Origin: Bacillota bacterium
GTDB taxonomy: Bacteria > Bacillota > Negativicutes > Sporomusales > Sporomusaceae
NCBI GenBank assembly: GCA_017889705.1
Contig: JAGGAB010000014.1
Span: 1 to 64,000 of the forward strand
DNA length: 64,000 nucleotides
Direction of reading: 5' to 3'
This document shows positions 40,347 to 49,636 of this stretch, in pieces; position 1 is the first letter of the stretch, and each line of letters begins with the position of its first letter. A program made the translations under genes and the position numbers. The notes beneath the pieces are model-generated. The model did no database searches and was not told where the DNA came from. It was given only the letters and a program-made list of their open reading frames with translations.

Positions 40347-41750
40347 TTAGTACCACAAGCCAAGCAATTTCCAATAAACAACTCCAACCGTCAGATAAAG
40401 TGCAACATGCAGCAAGGTAATCACCGTGCCGGTACTCCACCACCTTTTTTTATCATTATAACCTTTTTCCATCAATAATGGGCCTAAAGCATTGCCATAG
40501 TGGGTCATCGTACAGGACACAACCATTAGATAAGCCAAAATAAAAAACGCCGGATATCTTGGCACATCGGTTGCCGCAACAAACGAAAAGGCCAGTGGCG
40601 AAAAAGCGACCACATAACCGGTAAACGACACAAAAAAGTAGTGCGGCACAATAGCCAGCACCGCTATTACCAGCAAAATACTATAAGCCCCTAGTCCGGC
40701 CGTTGGTAGCAGCAGCTTAATGATACCGGCAAACCAGTTGAAAAAGCCCAGTTTGGTTAAAGCCGCCGAAAATCCCAAAATCGCACCAAACCAGATGAGA
40801 AATGACCACATTTCCTTGTTTTCGGCTAAATCATCCCATTCGAGAACTCCCGTTATCAGCATTAGTGATATGCCAATAAAAGCAACCAGCGTACTGTCTA
40901 TTTTGGTTACTGTGCTTGTAGACCATAAAAGCAATATTGTCAAAAATATACCGGCGGCTGTCAATTCACTACTGCCGAGCCGCCCCATAGCAAATAACTC
41001 GCTACCAGCTCGCGCCCTTACCTCCAGCATAGATGTGCTATCTGGCGGACACAATTTATATACAACATAAGGTGTCAGTAAAAAACCGATAAATCCTGGC
41101 AAGGCCGCCAACGTCCATAATGGCCAACTAACACTGATGCCAAGCACATCTTGTGCCAGTTTAACATTAATCAGATTAGGCCCCATACCGGTCATAAACA
41201 GACTGCCGCTAAGCATGCTGGCCATAAAAGCCAATAGCGTAAAATAAGCGCCTGTCCGCGCTTTGCCTTCTTTACTTGAGCTGCCAACATCAATAACTCC
41301 TTCGGCCAGCGGGTACACCAAACCGCCTGTCCGGGCCGGCGAAGCCGGTGTGCTGGTAGCCAAAACTAGGTCAATAAAACTTAAAATATAACCAATCCTA
41401 AGTGTCGTCTTGCCAAACTTACTGATTAACATCAGACCTATACGCTTGGTCAAGCCTGACTTCTTTAAGCCAATACCAATCATCATGGCAATTAAGGTCA
41501 GCCACAACATAGTGTCTGTATACCCGACTAATATCTCCTGCACCGGCAATACAAACATACCTGCCAGTGTTGTAATCACAGTTAGCAGCGTAGGCTCCGG
41601 ATAAGGCTGTAATATAAGGCCAAGTATTAACGCAATAAATACACCAAACAAATGCCACGCCGTCACACTTAAGCCACCAGGAGCCGGATATAAAAAGAAT
41701 ATGCCGGCAACAGCTAATAGCGCAGCAATTTTGGTAAAGCGCACATTCAT
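40347..41750 (-). CDS. DASS-family sodium/dicarboxylate (SLC13) symporter
   Basis: A 467-residue transporter with about twelve membrane segments. The two family signatures are visible: a first hairpin region with LATSTPASPARTGGLVYPL (the S-x-T/P substrate loop) and a second with MTHYGNALGPLL near the end. Such proteins import succinate, malate, citrate or tartrate with Na+. It starts at ATG 41750 after GGGAG and stands alone. Confidence 0.9.
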   Translation of the reverse strand: MNVRFTKIAALLAVAGIFFLYPAPGGLSVTAWHLFGVFIALILGLILQPYPEPTLLTVITTLAGMFVLPVQEILVGYTDTMLWLTLIAMMIGIGLKKSGLTKRIGLMLISKFGKTTLRIGYILSFIDLVLATSTPASPARTGGLVYPLAEGVIDVGSSSKEGKARTGAYFTLLAFMASMLSGSLFMTGMGPNLINVKLAQDVLGISVSWPLWTLAALPGFIGFLLTPYVVYKLCPPDSTSMLEVRARAGSELFAMGRLGSSELTAAGIFLTILLLWSTSTVTKIDSTLVAFIGISLMLITGVLEWDDLAENKEMWSFLIWFGAILGFSAALTKLGFFNWFAGIIKLLLPTAGLGAYSILLVIAVLAIVPHYFFVSFTGYVVAFSPLAFSFVAATDVPRYPAFFILAYLMVVSCTMTHYGNALGPLLMEKGYNDKKRWWSTGTVITLLHVALYLTVGVVYWKLLGLWY

Positions 41751-42043
41751 GTACTCATCTCCCTAAAACCAAAAACTTCTTTAATCCTATCACTTTCTAA
41801 GTGAATTTACAAAACTATTTTTACCTGTTTTGCGGCACTTCCACAAAACCACTGCCTACCAGCTAGCATTATCATTTTCAAACTCCGGTGATTTATTCCC
41901 CAATAAAGAAAACACGGCGTGCGCCGAGCGTTAGTGAAAGCGGAAGCCGATGTTGCCCTTATCCTGTTTCTGTTAGGGTAAATATAAACAAGAATTCAGG
42001 CGGCATCAAAACGCCGCCTGAATTCTTGTCATCGAATAAAGAT
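41751..42043. repeat. Intergenic region with palindromic repeat and terminator
   Basis: No gene is seen. A perfect 17-base inverted repeat (41988-42004 with 42013-42029, core GAATTCAGGCGGC, loop ATCAAAAC) is the likely terminator of the racemase operon. It resembles the hairpin at 8662-8693 in the pdu operon. The stretch 41940-41964 (GCGGAAGCCGATGTTGCCC and following) also resembles 6891-6917. A further GC-rich palindrome, CGGCGTGCGCCG, lies near 41916. The block may be a dispersed repeat. Confidence 0.6.
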
Positions 42044-42739
42044 CTAGTTTTCCAAGGCAAACCTAACAGCAGCCTCGGCATGCAGGGTCATAGTATCAAA
42101 AACCGGCACAGTTACATCAGCCTGCTTAATGAGGAGTGGAATTTCGGTGCAGCCCAGCACAATTCCCTCAGCCCCTTGCACTACCAGGTTATTGATAATC
42201 TTTTGAAACTCTTCTTTCGATTGCTGACTAAGGATACCCAAACACAGTTCCTGGAAGATTACGTTGTTAATCCTATGCCGCTCAGCTTCTTCCGGTATGA
42301 TAACTTCAATTCCATGCTGTTCATTAAGACGTTGCCGATAGAAATCCTCTTCCATGACAAATCGCGTTCCCAAGAGGCCCACTTTCTTGACGCCTTGTTC
42401 TTTACTCTTTTGTGCAGCCGCATCGGCAATATGGATAAGCTGCATTCCAGTCTGTTCTCTTATACTGTCAGCGCATTTATGCATGGTATTGGAACAAATC
42501 ATAAGAAACTCTGCCCCGCCTCGCTGCAGCCGCAGTGCCACATCAACAAGCAGCTTGTCAATCTGCTGCCAGTCTCCCTGCCGCATGTGTTCTTCAACAG
42601 GTCCAAAATCAACCGAATACAGCAAACTTTGTGCCGAATGAAGCCCGCCTAACCGATCTTTTATGCCTTCATTAATCAGCCGGTAATATTCTACCGAAGA
42701 TTCCCAGCTCAGTCCGCCAATAAGGCCTATTGTCTTCAA
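42044..42739 (-). CDS. Aspartate/glutamate racemase family protein
   Basis: A 231-residue racemase with the two catalytic cysteines in MICSNTMHKCAD and VLGCTEIPLLIK and the N-terminal IGLIGGLSWESSVEYYR typical of the aspartate racemase group. It interconverts L- and D-amino acids, probably aspartate or glutamate, without PLP. Its start overlaps the phzF stop by four bases (ATGA), so the two genes form one operon with the upstream mocR-type regulator. Confidence 0.9.
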   Translation of the reverse strand: MKTIGLIGGLSWESSVEYYRLINEGIKDRLGGLHSAQSLLYSVDFGPVEEHMRQGDWQQIDKLLVDVALRLQRGGAEFLMICSNTMHKCADSIREQTGMQLIHIADAAAQKSKEQGVKKVGLLGTRFVMEEDFYRQRLNEQHGIEVIIPEEAERHRINNVIFQELCLGILSQQSKEEFQKIINNLVVQGAEGIVLGCTEIPLLIKQADVTVPVFDTMTLHAEAAVRFALEN

Positions 42740-43626
42740 AACCGCAGCTCTCCTTCCAGTACAGCCACTGCGCTGCCGCCGACTTTAACAGTCGTGACCT
42801 TGTCAGCCTGTTTACTGACAAGGATACTGACTTTGCCGGGGCGTCCCACTTCCAGACCGGCTTCCCCCACCCAGGCAGTCTCCCCATCCACACTTAGTAG
42901 ATTATGAGCGGCAATATAGGCAGTTGCCGAACCGTTTCCAGTCCCACAAACCGGATCTTCATTGATGCCATCCATTGGACAAAATGCTCGGGAATGGAAA
43001 CTGCAATCCGGCTGCGCCGTTTCCAGGCAAAACGGTACAAAACCTTCAAACCCGCATTTTTTACTCATAGCAGTAATTGCGGAAAAGTCGGGCTGCGCCT
43101 GACTTAATTTTGCAAGGCTTTTGACACCGATTACCAGCCACCACAAACCGGTAGACACTTTTAACGGTTTTTCAGCAATCAAATCCTCAGCCGCAAGCCC
43201 TAAGCCAGCAGCAATTTCTTCTCTTGTCAGTTCGACTTCAGCCAGCTGCGGCACCGCCTGAGTCATCATAAAAGTCACCTGGTTTCCCGCTTTTATGACT
43301 TCAACCGGCAGAACCCCAGCTTTGGTTTCCTGATAAAAAACATTTTTGGACTGATCAAGTTTTCCCTCTGCATATAGTGTGGCAAATGTAGCAATAGTCG
43401 CATGCCCGCATAGCGGCACTTCAGTATTGGGCGTAAAAAACTGCACTTTAAAATCAGCCACAGCAGACTGAGAGACAAACGCGGTTTCCGACAGATTCAT
43501 CTCGCGAGCAATCTTTTGTTTCTGCTCATCATTGAGATTATTGGCATCAGTGACTACTCCAGCCGGGTTGCCACCAAACGCTTGGGTTGTAAACGCATCC
43601 ACCTGTTTAATTTTCACAGTATTCAT
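42736..43626 (-). CDS. PhzF-family isomerase
   Basis: A 296-residue PhzF-like protein with QVDAFTTQAFGGNPAGVV at the N-terminus, the catalytic Glu in NLSETAFV, PLCGHATIATFA, and DPVCGTGNGSATAY in the second half. The family has a diaminopimelate-epimerase-like fold and performs isomerisations; most members have no known substrate. It starts after CAGGAGGCG, 24 bases from the regulator gene. Together with an amino-acid racemase and a MocR regulator it may act on a D-amino acid or amino-acid-derived compound. Confidence 0.9.
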   Translation of the reverse strand: MNTVKIKQVDAFTTQAFGGNPAGVVTDANNLNDEQKQKIAREMNLSETAFVSQSAVADFKVQFFTPNTEVPLCGHATIATFATLYAEGKLDQSKNVFYQETKAGVLPVEVIKAGNQVTFMMTQAVPQLAEVELTREEIAAGLGLAAEDLIAEKPLKVSTGLWWLVIGVKSLAKLSQAQPDFSAITAMSKKCGFEGFVPFCLETAQPDCSFHSRAFCPMDGINEDPVCGTGNGSATAYIAAHNLLSVDGETAWVGEAGLEVGRPGKVSILVSKQADKVTTVKVGGSAVAVLEGELRF

Positions 43627-43649
43627 CCAAGATCGCCTCCTGGTATTAT

Positions 43650-45164
43650 TTACACCAACGGTTTACTATTGTGACTACTCAGCTGGCCACTGCCAGCACT
43701 CACAGTTTCTTTTACCGCCTGCATTAGCAGTTTTATGCCGGTTTCAAGCTTTTCGATATCGGCAAAAGTATAATTTAATCTGACATGGGTATCGCCTTGC
43801 GTGCCATCAGGATAGAAAACCTCACCTGGCAAAAATACAACGCCTTTTTTTCCAGCACTCGCCACCAATTTGTGCCTGACAATATTGTCAGGCAGCCGAC
43901 ACCAGATATAATAACCGCCGGCCGGCTTATTCCAACTGGTTCCGGGAACTTTATACCTATCTAGAGCATGCAGCATAACTTCTCGGCGTTTAGCATATTC
44001 GCTGCGCAGCAGCCCAAGATGTTGTTCATAATGCCCCTTGCGAATAAATGCATCTAAAAGCAGTTGCGCCGGTGTATTGACATGTAGGTCGGTCATTTGC
44101 TTAAGCTGGGCGAATTTAGCAAGCACCTGTGGCGCAGCCGTTATCCACCCCACCCGCAAGCCCAAAAACAGCGATTTAGAAAAAGTACTTAAATACATGA
44201 CATAACCATGTTTATCAAGAGCTTTGAGCGGCGGAATCGGCACACTGTCATAATACAACTCGCCATAAGGATCATCTTCCAGTATGGGCAGTTGGTACTG
44301 ATAAGCCAGCTTCAACAGTTGATAACGCCGCTCTAAGCTCATGGTAACTCCTGACGGATTTTGAAAGGTAGGCAGTGTATAAATAAATTTAGGCTTGTGG
44401 CGCGAGAGCAAAGCTTCCAGCACATCAGTCCGCAGGCCATCCTTATCAATAGGCACACCAATAACCCGTGCACCGGCAGCCCGGAATATCTGGATTGCCC
44501 CAAAGAAAGTTGGTTCTTCTACAAGCACAGTATCACCTGGCCGAATAAAGATTCTTGCCGCAAAATCCAGTCCTTGCTGGGAACCTGAAAGCACGACAAT
44601 ATCTTTTGCTGCTGCCGTTATTTGACGTTGCCGCAGTAAATAGCCAATACTTTCTCTCAGCGGATAATAGCCTTCAACTGAGCTGTGTAGAAACAGTTCT
44701 CGGCCAGCAGTTTGGAATAATTCAGCTTGAATTTCCCGCATACTTTCTACCGGATACAAATCCGGAGTTGGAATACCACCGGCAAAAGAGATGATATTGT
44801 CGCCACTATTGATTGCCATAATATCACCGATAACATTGTCATTACTAGCAGCAATAGGTTCAGTAAAAAGCTGATACCAAGGCAGTGGATTAATATATCC
44901 CTCTGACAGCGATGTTTTTTCTCCGGCCTGTGACACAACTACTGTACCTTTGCCGACATAAGAAGCCACCAGTCCGTCAGCCTTAAGTTCCTGGTAAGCT
45001 TTAATCACTGTGCTGCGGTTAACATCCAGTTCTTTGGCCAAACTTCGTTCAGGCGGCAATATCATGCCTTCCGGTAATACATCGGAAAAAATCATCTCTC
45101 TTAATTGATTTTTTATTTGCAAATACACCGGGGTATCTGCATTACGATTAATTATGATGCGCAT
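43650..45164 (-). CDS. MocR-type regulator (GntR wHTH fused to an aminotransferase domain)
   Basis: A 504-residue MocR-like regulator. Residues 1-75 are a GntR winged helix (VYLQIKNQLREM, ILPPERSLAKELDVNRSTVIKAYQEL). Residues about 120-490 are a fold-type I aminotransferase domain with the PLP-binding lysine in YLSTFSKSLFLGLRVGWI. Such proteins sense amino acids or vitamin B6. I chose ATG 45164 (MRIIINRNADTPVY); the frame can start at 45206. It heads the operon with phzF and the racemase and probably controls it. Confidence 0.9.
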   Translation of the reverse strand: MRIIINRNADTPVYLQIKNQLREMIFSDVLPEGMILPPERSLAKELDVNRSTVIKAYQELKADGLVASYVGKGTVVVSQAGEKTSLSEGYINPLPWYQLFTEPIAASNDNVIGDIMAINSGDNIISFAGGIPTPDLYPVESMREIQAELFQTAGRELFLHSSVEGYYPLRESIGYLLRQRQITAAAKDIVVLSGSQQGLDFAARIFIRPGDTVLVEEPTFFGAIQIFRAAGARVIGVPIDKDGLRTDVLEALLSRHKPKFIYTLPTFQNPSGVTMSLERRYQLLKLAYQYQLPILEDDPYGELYYDSVPIPPLKALDKHGYVMYLSTFSKSLFLGLRVGWITAAPQVLAKFAQLKQMTDLHVNTPAQLLLDAFIRKGHYEQHLGLLRSEYAKRREVMLHALDRYKVPGTSWNKPAGGYYIWCRLPDNIVRHKLVASAGKKGVVFLPGEVFYPDGTQGDTHVRLNYTFADIEKLETGIKLLMQAVKETVSAGSGQLSSHNSKPLV

Positions 45165-45263
45165 CAAATCACTCTTCTTTGTACTTTTAGGATTGGTACC
45201 ATCCAATTATCATTTTACCAGATATATTATTAAAAGAAACCGCCAATTGGTATATCTTGCAGC

Positions 45264-45318
45264 CATCCAATATGATACGTTGCAAACAAAAAACACCAGT
45301 TGAGCATTGCCCAAACTG
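45264..45318 (-). terminator. Terminator after the 34-residue peptide gene
   Basis: CACCAGTT and AACTGGTG form a stem around GAGCATTGCCC (about 45294-45320). On the minus strand it is followed by GTTTTTTGTTT. The hairpin closes a short transcription unit. Confidence 0.7.
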
Positions 45319-45348
45319 GTGCTTTCTTCATAAACCACTTCGTACCAA

Positions 45349-45453
45349 TTAATGTTTCGAATTAAGTCCGAGAAGCTTACATGACTGATGGTAAAGACCT
45401 GCAACCCAGGCAACTCCCACCATAGCCAAAAGTAAAAATTCCTGTCCGTTCAT
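45349..45453 (-). CDS. 34-residue single-span membrane peptide
   Basis: A short frame starting at ATG 45453 after CGGAGGTG with proper spacing: MNGQEFLLLAMVGVAWVAGL and then YHQSCKLLGLNSKH. Residues 6-21 form one hydrophobic span, followed by a short basic tail. It is flanked by a well-formed leader on one side and a terminator on the other, so it is probably a real gene. I do not recognise it. A toxin, a transporter partner or a leader-controlled stress peptide are all possible. Confidence 0.6.
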   Translation of the reverse strand: MNGQEFLLLAMVGVAWVAGLYHQSCKLLGLNSKH

Positions 45454-45461
45454 ACGAATGC

Positions 45462-45620
45462 ACCTCCGTTTTATTTGAAGGCGGACATCCGGTTAGAAGG
45501 AGCTTCCCAGGGATTTTACTACTAGAATTATTGAGCCTTTCTTTCGCTTCAAAAGGTTCCGTCCTTCTAGACCTACCAGGAAGTTATTCTTGTTGGTTGG
45601 CCGTAATACTTAAATTATAC
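45462..45620 (-). ncRNA. Candidate structured leader RNA before the 34-residue peptide gene
   Basis: On the minus strand a long stem forms between GGTCTAGAAGGA (complement of 45562-45573) and TCCTTCTAACC (complement of 45491-45501). Inside it is a hairpin with CCTTTT and GAAAGG arms. CTTCC (complement of 45579-45583) could instead pair with GGAAG (complement of 45503-45507), giving an alternative fold, and CCGGATGTCCGCC precedes the ribosome binding site. The elements do not match T-box, SAM, cobalamin, TPP, c-di-GMP or guanidine-I leaders that I know. It may be a regulatory RNA of unknown type. Confidence 0.4.
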
Positions 45621-45664
45621 CATACTTTTTTCATTTTGCAACTATCCATTCAGATTATTTGCCA

Positions 45665-46516
45665 TTAAATCTGTCTACTTCCTGGCAACGTAAAGCCTCG
45701 TCCCATAACCTCTGCGGCATCCTGCACAATCATAAAAGCTTGCGGATCAACTTCATCCACCAGTTGTTTGATCTTCGCAATTTGCATTAAGCTGACAACA
45801 ACAAACAGCACTTGTTTGGACTGGCGGGTATATGCACCTTGTCCGTGCAAAATAGTAACACCCCGACCCACTTCTTTTAAGATAACATCCACAATAGCAT
45901 CTGTATTATAAGAAACTATAAAGATTGTTTTTTTGCGGTTGAAACCCTCTACTACCTTATCTGTGAGATTGGCACCAATAAACATGGAAATCAACGTCAA
46001 GATCGCCAGCTTGAGGCCAAACAACCCCGCAGCCACAACCATAATTAAGCAGTTAATGCCAAACCCAACAGCCCCAAAATTAAGCGAATAAAACTTCCGT
46101 ACAATAGCTGCAACAATATCTAGCCCGCCGGCGCTGCCATTCACGCGAAAAATAAGACCACTGCCGATACCGGAGACAACACCGCCGGTAATGGCGGAAA
46201 TCATGGGATCATCAATAAGATTTAACTGCGACACATACCTGGTAGCATCAACTGCCAGAGAAAATAGTATGGTCCCGTAAATAGTGCCAATGGTGTATTC
46301 TTTGCCTAAAAACCGGTAGGCCGCATATAAAAGCGGCAGATTCATCACCAGAATTTGCATACCAATCGGCAAACCAAAAAGAAAGTAAAAGATAATAGCC
46401 AGACCCGAAACTCCACCACTCAATAAATGGTGCGGCACCAAAAACGCATTGATTGAGATAGCACTAATCAAGCATCCGATTGCTACCCACACATATTGAT
46501 TGATTGTTTTTTTCAT
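45665..46516 (-). CDS. YitT-family (DUF161/DUF2179) membrane protein
   Basis: A 283-residue protein with five or six hydrophobic segments in residues 1-190 and a soluble C-terminal DUF2179 domain (VEGFNRKKTIFIVSYNTDAI, GVTILHGQGAYTRQSKQVLF). The N-terminal INAFLVPHHLLSGGVSGLAI is the family signature. The start is ATG 46516 after CGGAGG. The family function is not established; transport is generally suspected. Confidence 0.88.
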   Translation of the reverse strand: MKKTINQYVWVAIGCLISAISINAFLVPHHLLSGGVSGLAIIFYFLFGLPIGMQILVMNLPLLYAAYRFLGKEYTIGTIYGTILFSLAVDATRYVSQLNLIDDPMISAITGGVVSGIGSGLIFRVNGSAGGLDIVAAIVRKFYSLNFGAVGFGINCLIMVVAAGLFGLKLAILTLISMFIGANLTDKVVEGFNRKKTIFIVSYNTDAIVDVILKEVGRGVTILHGQGAYTRQSKQVLFVVVSLMQIAKIKQLVDEVDPQAFMIVQDAAEVMGRGFTLPGSRQI

Positions 46517-46666
46517 AGAACCTCCGTTACATTTGTCTTCACTGCACACATATTAATCAAATTTTACCATACTATTGGTATATCGTGAATATCTTTGGTT
46601 ATTATCAGTCGCAATTACTATTATAATATCCAAATGTATTGTACTCTAGTTTGCTGATAACAAGAA

Positions 46667-46727
46667 CGGGATTGCCCCGTTACTGCATACAATAATGTCA
46701 TTGCAGCAGTGACTGGAGGCAATCCCG
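46667..46727 (-). terminator. Terminator after cooS
   Basis: CGGGATTGCC (46667-46676) pairs with GGCAATCCCG (46718-46727), with a second inner stem (ACTGC/GCAGT). It lies just downstream of the cooS stop codon. Confidence 0.65.
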
Positions 46728-46741
46728 CACTTGACTTTTGG

Positions 46742-48862
46742 CTAATTTAATCCTAATTCTTTGCGTTTTCCTTCAATATGATTTACATAGATTTGCACGG
46801 TTTTATCGGCGCTGGTTTCCACAGTAAGCTTACCCAGCCCCAGTGTTTCGGTAGTTTCCGTTAAGGTTTTGACAACAAGGTCACTGCCGGTAACCGACGG
46901 AACTGGAGCCACATGCACCAGCCAGCCGAGCGCAATCGCCGTACAGGCATCGGCAACAGCCTTTTGCTCCAGATATTCAGGAGCGCCGATTACCAGCGGC
47001 AATTTATTGGTATCTACATCTAATGCGTCTGCAATCTCTTTTGCCGTGTGGGTCATTTTTCCAATATCAACACAGGCGCCATAAGAAAGTACCGGTGGAA
47101 TGCCTAGTGCCTTACAGACTTCCTTAAGCCCAGGGCCACATTCCTCAGCAGCCGTCGGATTGGTAAGTCCGGTATATTGCATAACAGATGAGGTGCAGCC
47201 GCCTGAGAGTACCAAAATGTCTTTTTCAATGAGACCTTTGGTGATCCGGAATATGTTGCTGCCCCCTTGGCCATAGCGGGCAGTTGTGCAACCGACAATA
47301 GTAGCAATACCACGGATCTTACCGGCCGCGATAGCATCAATCAACGGTTTCCAGGAGCCACCCAAGGCTTCCTTGACCGATTCGGTACTAAAGCCAATCA
47401 CGCAACCTTCAGAAATATGAGGCGGAATATAGACTTCCCGATTTTCGGCTTTGCGTTTGCCAAATGCTTCAATAGCCATATCTAGAATCTTTTCTGCCTG
47501 TTTTTTCATTTCTTCAGGTTTAAACTCGACAACCTCAGTACCTGGCATACGAATAACCTCATGGGTGCTGACCATTCTTGTCCCAAACCGCTCAGCATAA
47601 AGCGGTAAGGTTGGGATTGTGCAGTTATAATCAAACATAAAAAGATCAACTGCACCTGTGGCAAACAAATATTCTTCGCTCAGCCATTCGCCTTCCTGAC
47701 CGCCATACGCACTCATTTCACCGGTATCTTTGTAATTGAGGAGCTGCTGCCCTTCACAGACATGCCCTAGTATCTGCATGCCAGAAGCTCCCGCCTTTTT
47801 GGCTTTTTCCTGCCATTCAGGCATAGAGGCCAGTTCAATTACAATATGAGCAGTCAAAGGCATATGACCATTAGTAATGATATTAACCATATCCTTTTTC
47901 AGCAAACCCATATTTTGCTTGGCTGTACGAATTTTTTGGGTACCCATGAGAATTTCCTGTAGAATATCAAGTGCAAACAGTCCCTGATATTCGTTAATCA
48001 CCCCGAGCCGCACCGAAGTCAGCAAAAAGTCAATCGGATCGGCATTGAGGTTTGTCATGCATTTGGTTTGGGCAAACCCCACTTCACTAAAACCGCCCCC
48101 CGGATAAACATTAAGTTTGCGCCACAATTCCTGACGTTTAGGCGGAGCAAAAGTTTGCACTAAAGCCGACTCTTCCCAATAGGGTTTTCCCATATCCTCC
48201 AGCACCCAATTGGCAAAATTAACAGCAACCTTATTGACATCTTCATGACTGTTGAGCCCCGCCATTTCCGCATATTTAAGGAGTTTTTCCTTATCCCGGA
48301 TTTTAAGACCGCTTTCCGGTTTCTCAGCAGCCGCCTTGAGGGTTCTGGCAGCTTGCTGGGCATGGAATATATTCGCCGAGGTTCCAATAGTCACATGGCG
48401 ATAAACAAAGTTTCTGGCCACCATAACATCGGCATCAACGCCGCAGTTGCCACGCGGTGCTTTGGGACTGATGCGGCACGGCCCATTCGCACACAGCTGG
48501 CAGGATAAACCTGAGGAGCAAAAACTACAGCGAATTTTCTCCTGTTGCTCAAAACGGTCAAAGACATTGGTCAGCCCTTGAGCATGTACATGCTGGTACA
48601 TTTCTCGCATAGCCGGATCAACAATCACATTTAACGGAAAGCCGTCTTGGCTTTGATCGTGAACTTTAATATGTTCTCGCTGCCATTTATGCACTTCAGG
48701 CATAGCGGCAGGGGCTTTTTCAATTTCATAATACTTTTTAGCATTCTTATGCACGTCAAAATGCTCGTCCGGGTTATTAGTGCCACTGGCATCCCCTTTA
48801 TTTAGAACTGATTCAACATCGCCCTGGCTGGTAGTATCGTCGCTTTTAATTAACGTAGGCAT
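46742..48862 (-). CDS. cooS: CooS, anaerobic Ni-containing carbon monoxide dehydrogenase
   Basis: A 706-residue Ni-CODH catalytic subunit that oxidises CO to CO2. The B/D-cluster cysteines are in CSFCSSGLSCQLCANGPCRI. The C-cluster ligands appear in order as GHMPLTAHIVIE, LGHVCEGQQLL, FDYNCTIPTL, VGCTTARYGQGG, LSGGCTSSVMQ and SYGACVDIGKM, matching all six expected His/Cys positions. The N-terminus is about 60 residues longer than in short CooS proteins. No cooC, cooF, acs or hydrogenase gene is adjacent, so it is an orphan; its electron acceptor is unknown. It starts after AAAGGAGG. Confidence 0.96.
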   Translation of the reverse strand: MPTLIKSDDTTSQGDVESVLNKGDASGTNNPDEHFDVHKNAKKYYEIEKAPAAMPEVHKWQREHIKVHDQSQDGFPLNVIVDPAMREMYQHVHAQGLTNVFDRFEQQEKIRCSFCSSGLSCQLCANGPCRISPKAPRGNCGVDADVMVARNFVYRHVTIGTSANIFHAQQAARTLKAAAEKPESGLKIRDKEKLLKYAEMAGLNSHEDVNKVAVNFANWVLEDMGKPYWEESALVQTFAPPKRQELWRKLNVYPGGGFSEVGFAQTKCMTNLNADPIDFLLTSVRLGVINEYQGLFALDILQEILMGTQKIRTAKQNMGLLKKDMVNIITNGHMPLTAHIVIELASMPEWQEKAKKAGASGMQILGHVCEGQQLLNYKDTGEMSAYGGQEGEWLSEEYLFATGAVDLFMFDYNCTIPTLPLYAERFGTRMVSTHEVIRMPGTEVVEFKPEEMKKQAEKILDMAIEAFGKRKAENREVYIPPHISEGCVIGFSTESVKEALGGSWKPLIDAIAAGKIRGIATIVGCTTARYGQGGSNIFRITKGLIEKDILVLSGGCTSSVMQYTGLTNPTAAEECGPGLKEVCKALGIPPVLSYGACVDIGKMTHTAKEIADALDVDTNKLPLVIGAPEYLEQKAVADACTAIALGWLVHVAPVPSVTGSDLVVKTLTETTETLGLGKLTVETSADKTVQIYVNHIEGKRKELGLN

Positions 48863-49014
48863 GTATATTATAACCTCCTTTGGTTTCTCTGGTTAGTTTG
48901 ATACCAAAAGAGGAAAACTATAACTACCTTTGTATTTCTTTAGCTTAAAAGTTAATAATCCTTGCTCCCATCCGGTCTATCTGGTAGAATTTTAATATTG
49001 GGAGGAATTCAAAA

Positions 49015-49578
49015 ATGAAATTACTTAAAGAAATTGCTGACTGGGCCTACAGTCTAGCCATAGCCCTGGCGTTAGCCATCGTAATTAATGCCTTCGTATT
49101 TCAGCCAACCCGTGTTGTGGGCAGCTCCATGGAACCAAACCTCCACAACAACGATTACGTTTTTGTGTCTAAATTAGCTCATACCTTTGTGGGCACACCG
49201 GATTATAACGATATTGTGATTATCGACAGCCGGGTTCTCCGTGAGCGCAACGTAAAAGATGATCTTGCTGACCCGGTTTCTACGTATCTAAGCGTAGTAA
49301 AACTGGCCGAAGTTGACAATCATATCTGGATTAAGCGAGTTATTGGCAAGCCTGGCGATACCATTGAAATTAAAGACGGCCAAGTATATCGCAATGGCAC
49401 AGTCCTGGAAGAATCTTATATTAAGGAGCCAATGCGTCCTGCCGCTTCTAAGAAAATCATTGTGCCTCCAAGTCAAGTCTATGTCCTTGGCGATAACCGC
49501 AACAACTCCAGCGACAGCCGTTATATTGGCCCGGTTCCTGTTAGTCATGTATTAGGCAAAGTAGTAATGGTACTATAG
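49015..49578 (+). CDS. lepB: Signal peptidase I
   Basis: A 187-residue type I signal peptidase. One N-terminal membrane span (residues 11-29) is followed by the catalytic Ser38 (VVGSSMEPNL) and the general-base Lys107 (HIWIKRVIGKPGDT). GDNRNNSSDSR is the last conserved box. It cleaves signal peptides of exported proteins outside the membrane. It is a single-gene unit with GGGAGG before the ATG. Confidence 0.94.
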   Translation: MKLLKEIADWAYSLAIALALAIVINAFVFQPTRVVGSSMEPNLHNNDYVFVSKLAHTFVGTPDYNDIVIIDSRVLRERNVKDDLADPVSTYLSVVKLAEVDNHIWIKRVIGKPGDTIEIKDGQVYRNGTVLEESYIKEPMRPAASKKIIVPPSQVYVLGDNRNNSSDSRYIGPVPVSHVLGKVVMVL

Positions 49579-49597
49579 CCTATTAGTCCGATAAACC

Positions 49598-49636
49598 AAA
49601 AATCCGGTATCACTTTTACAGTGATACCGGATTTTT
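49598..49636. terminator. Bidirectional terminator between lepB and the ABC-2 permease gene
   Basis: A perfect 16-base stem (49598-49613 with 49621-49636, core AATCCGGTATCAC) with A/T ends, overlapping the stop codon of the convergent permease gene. Confidence 0.85.

Noticed and set aside
41888-42652. 254-codon plus-strand frame over the palindromic repeat and racemase gene
   Set aside because: Mostly antisense of a clear racemase; it starts within repeat sequence and has no plausible start signal.
45462-45620. T-box, SAM or guanidine riboswitch identity for the leader
   Set aside because: The conserved sequence blocks of those classes are absent, so it is left as an unidentified structure.
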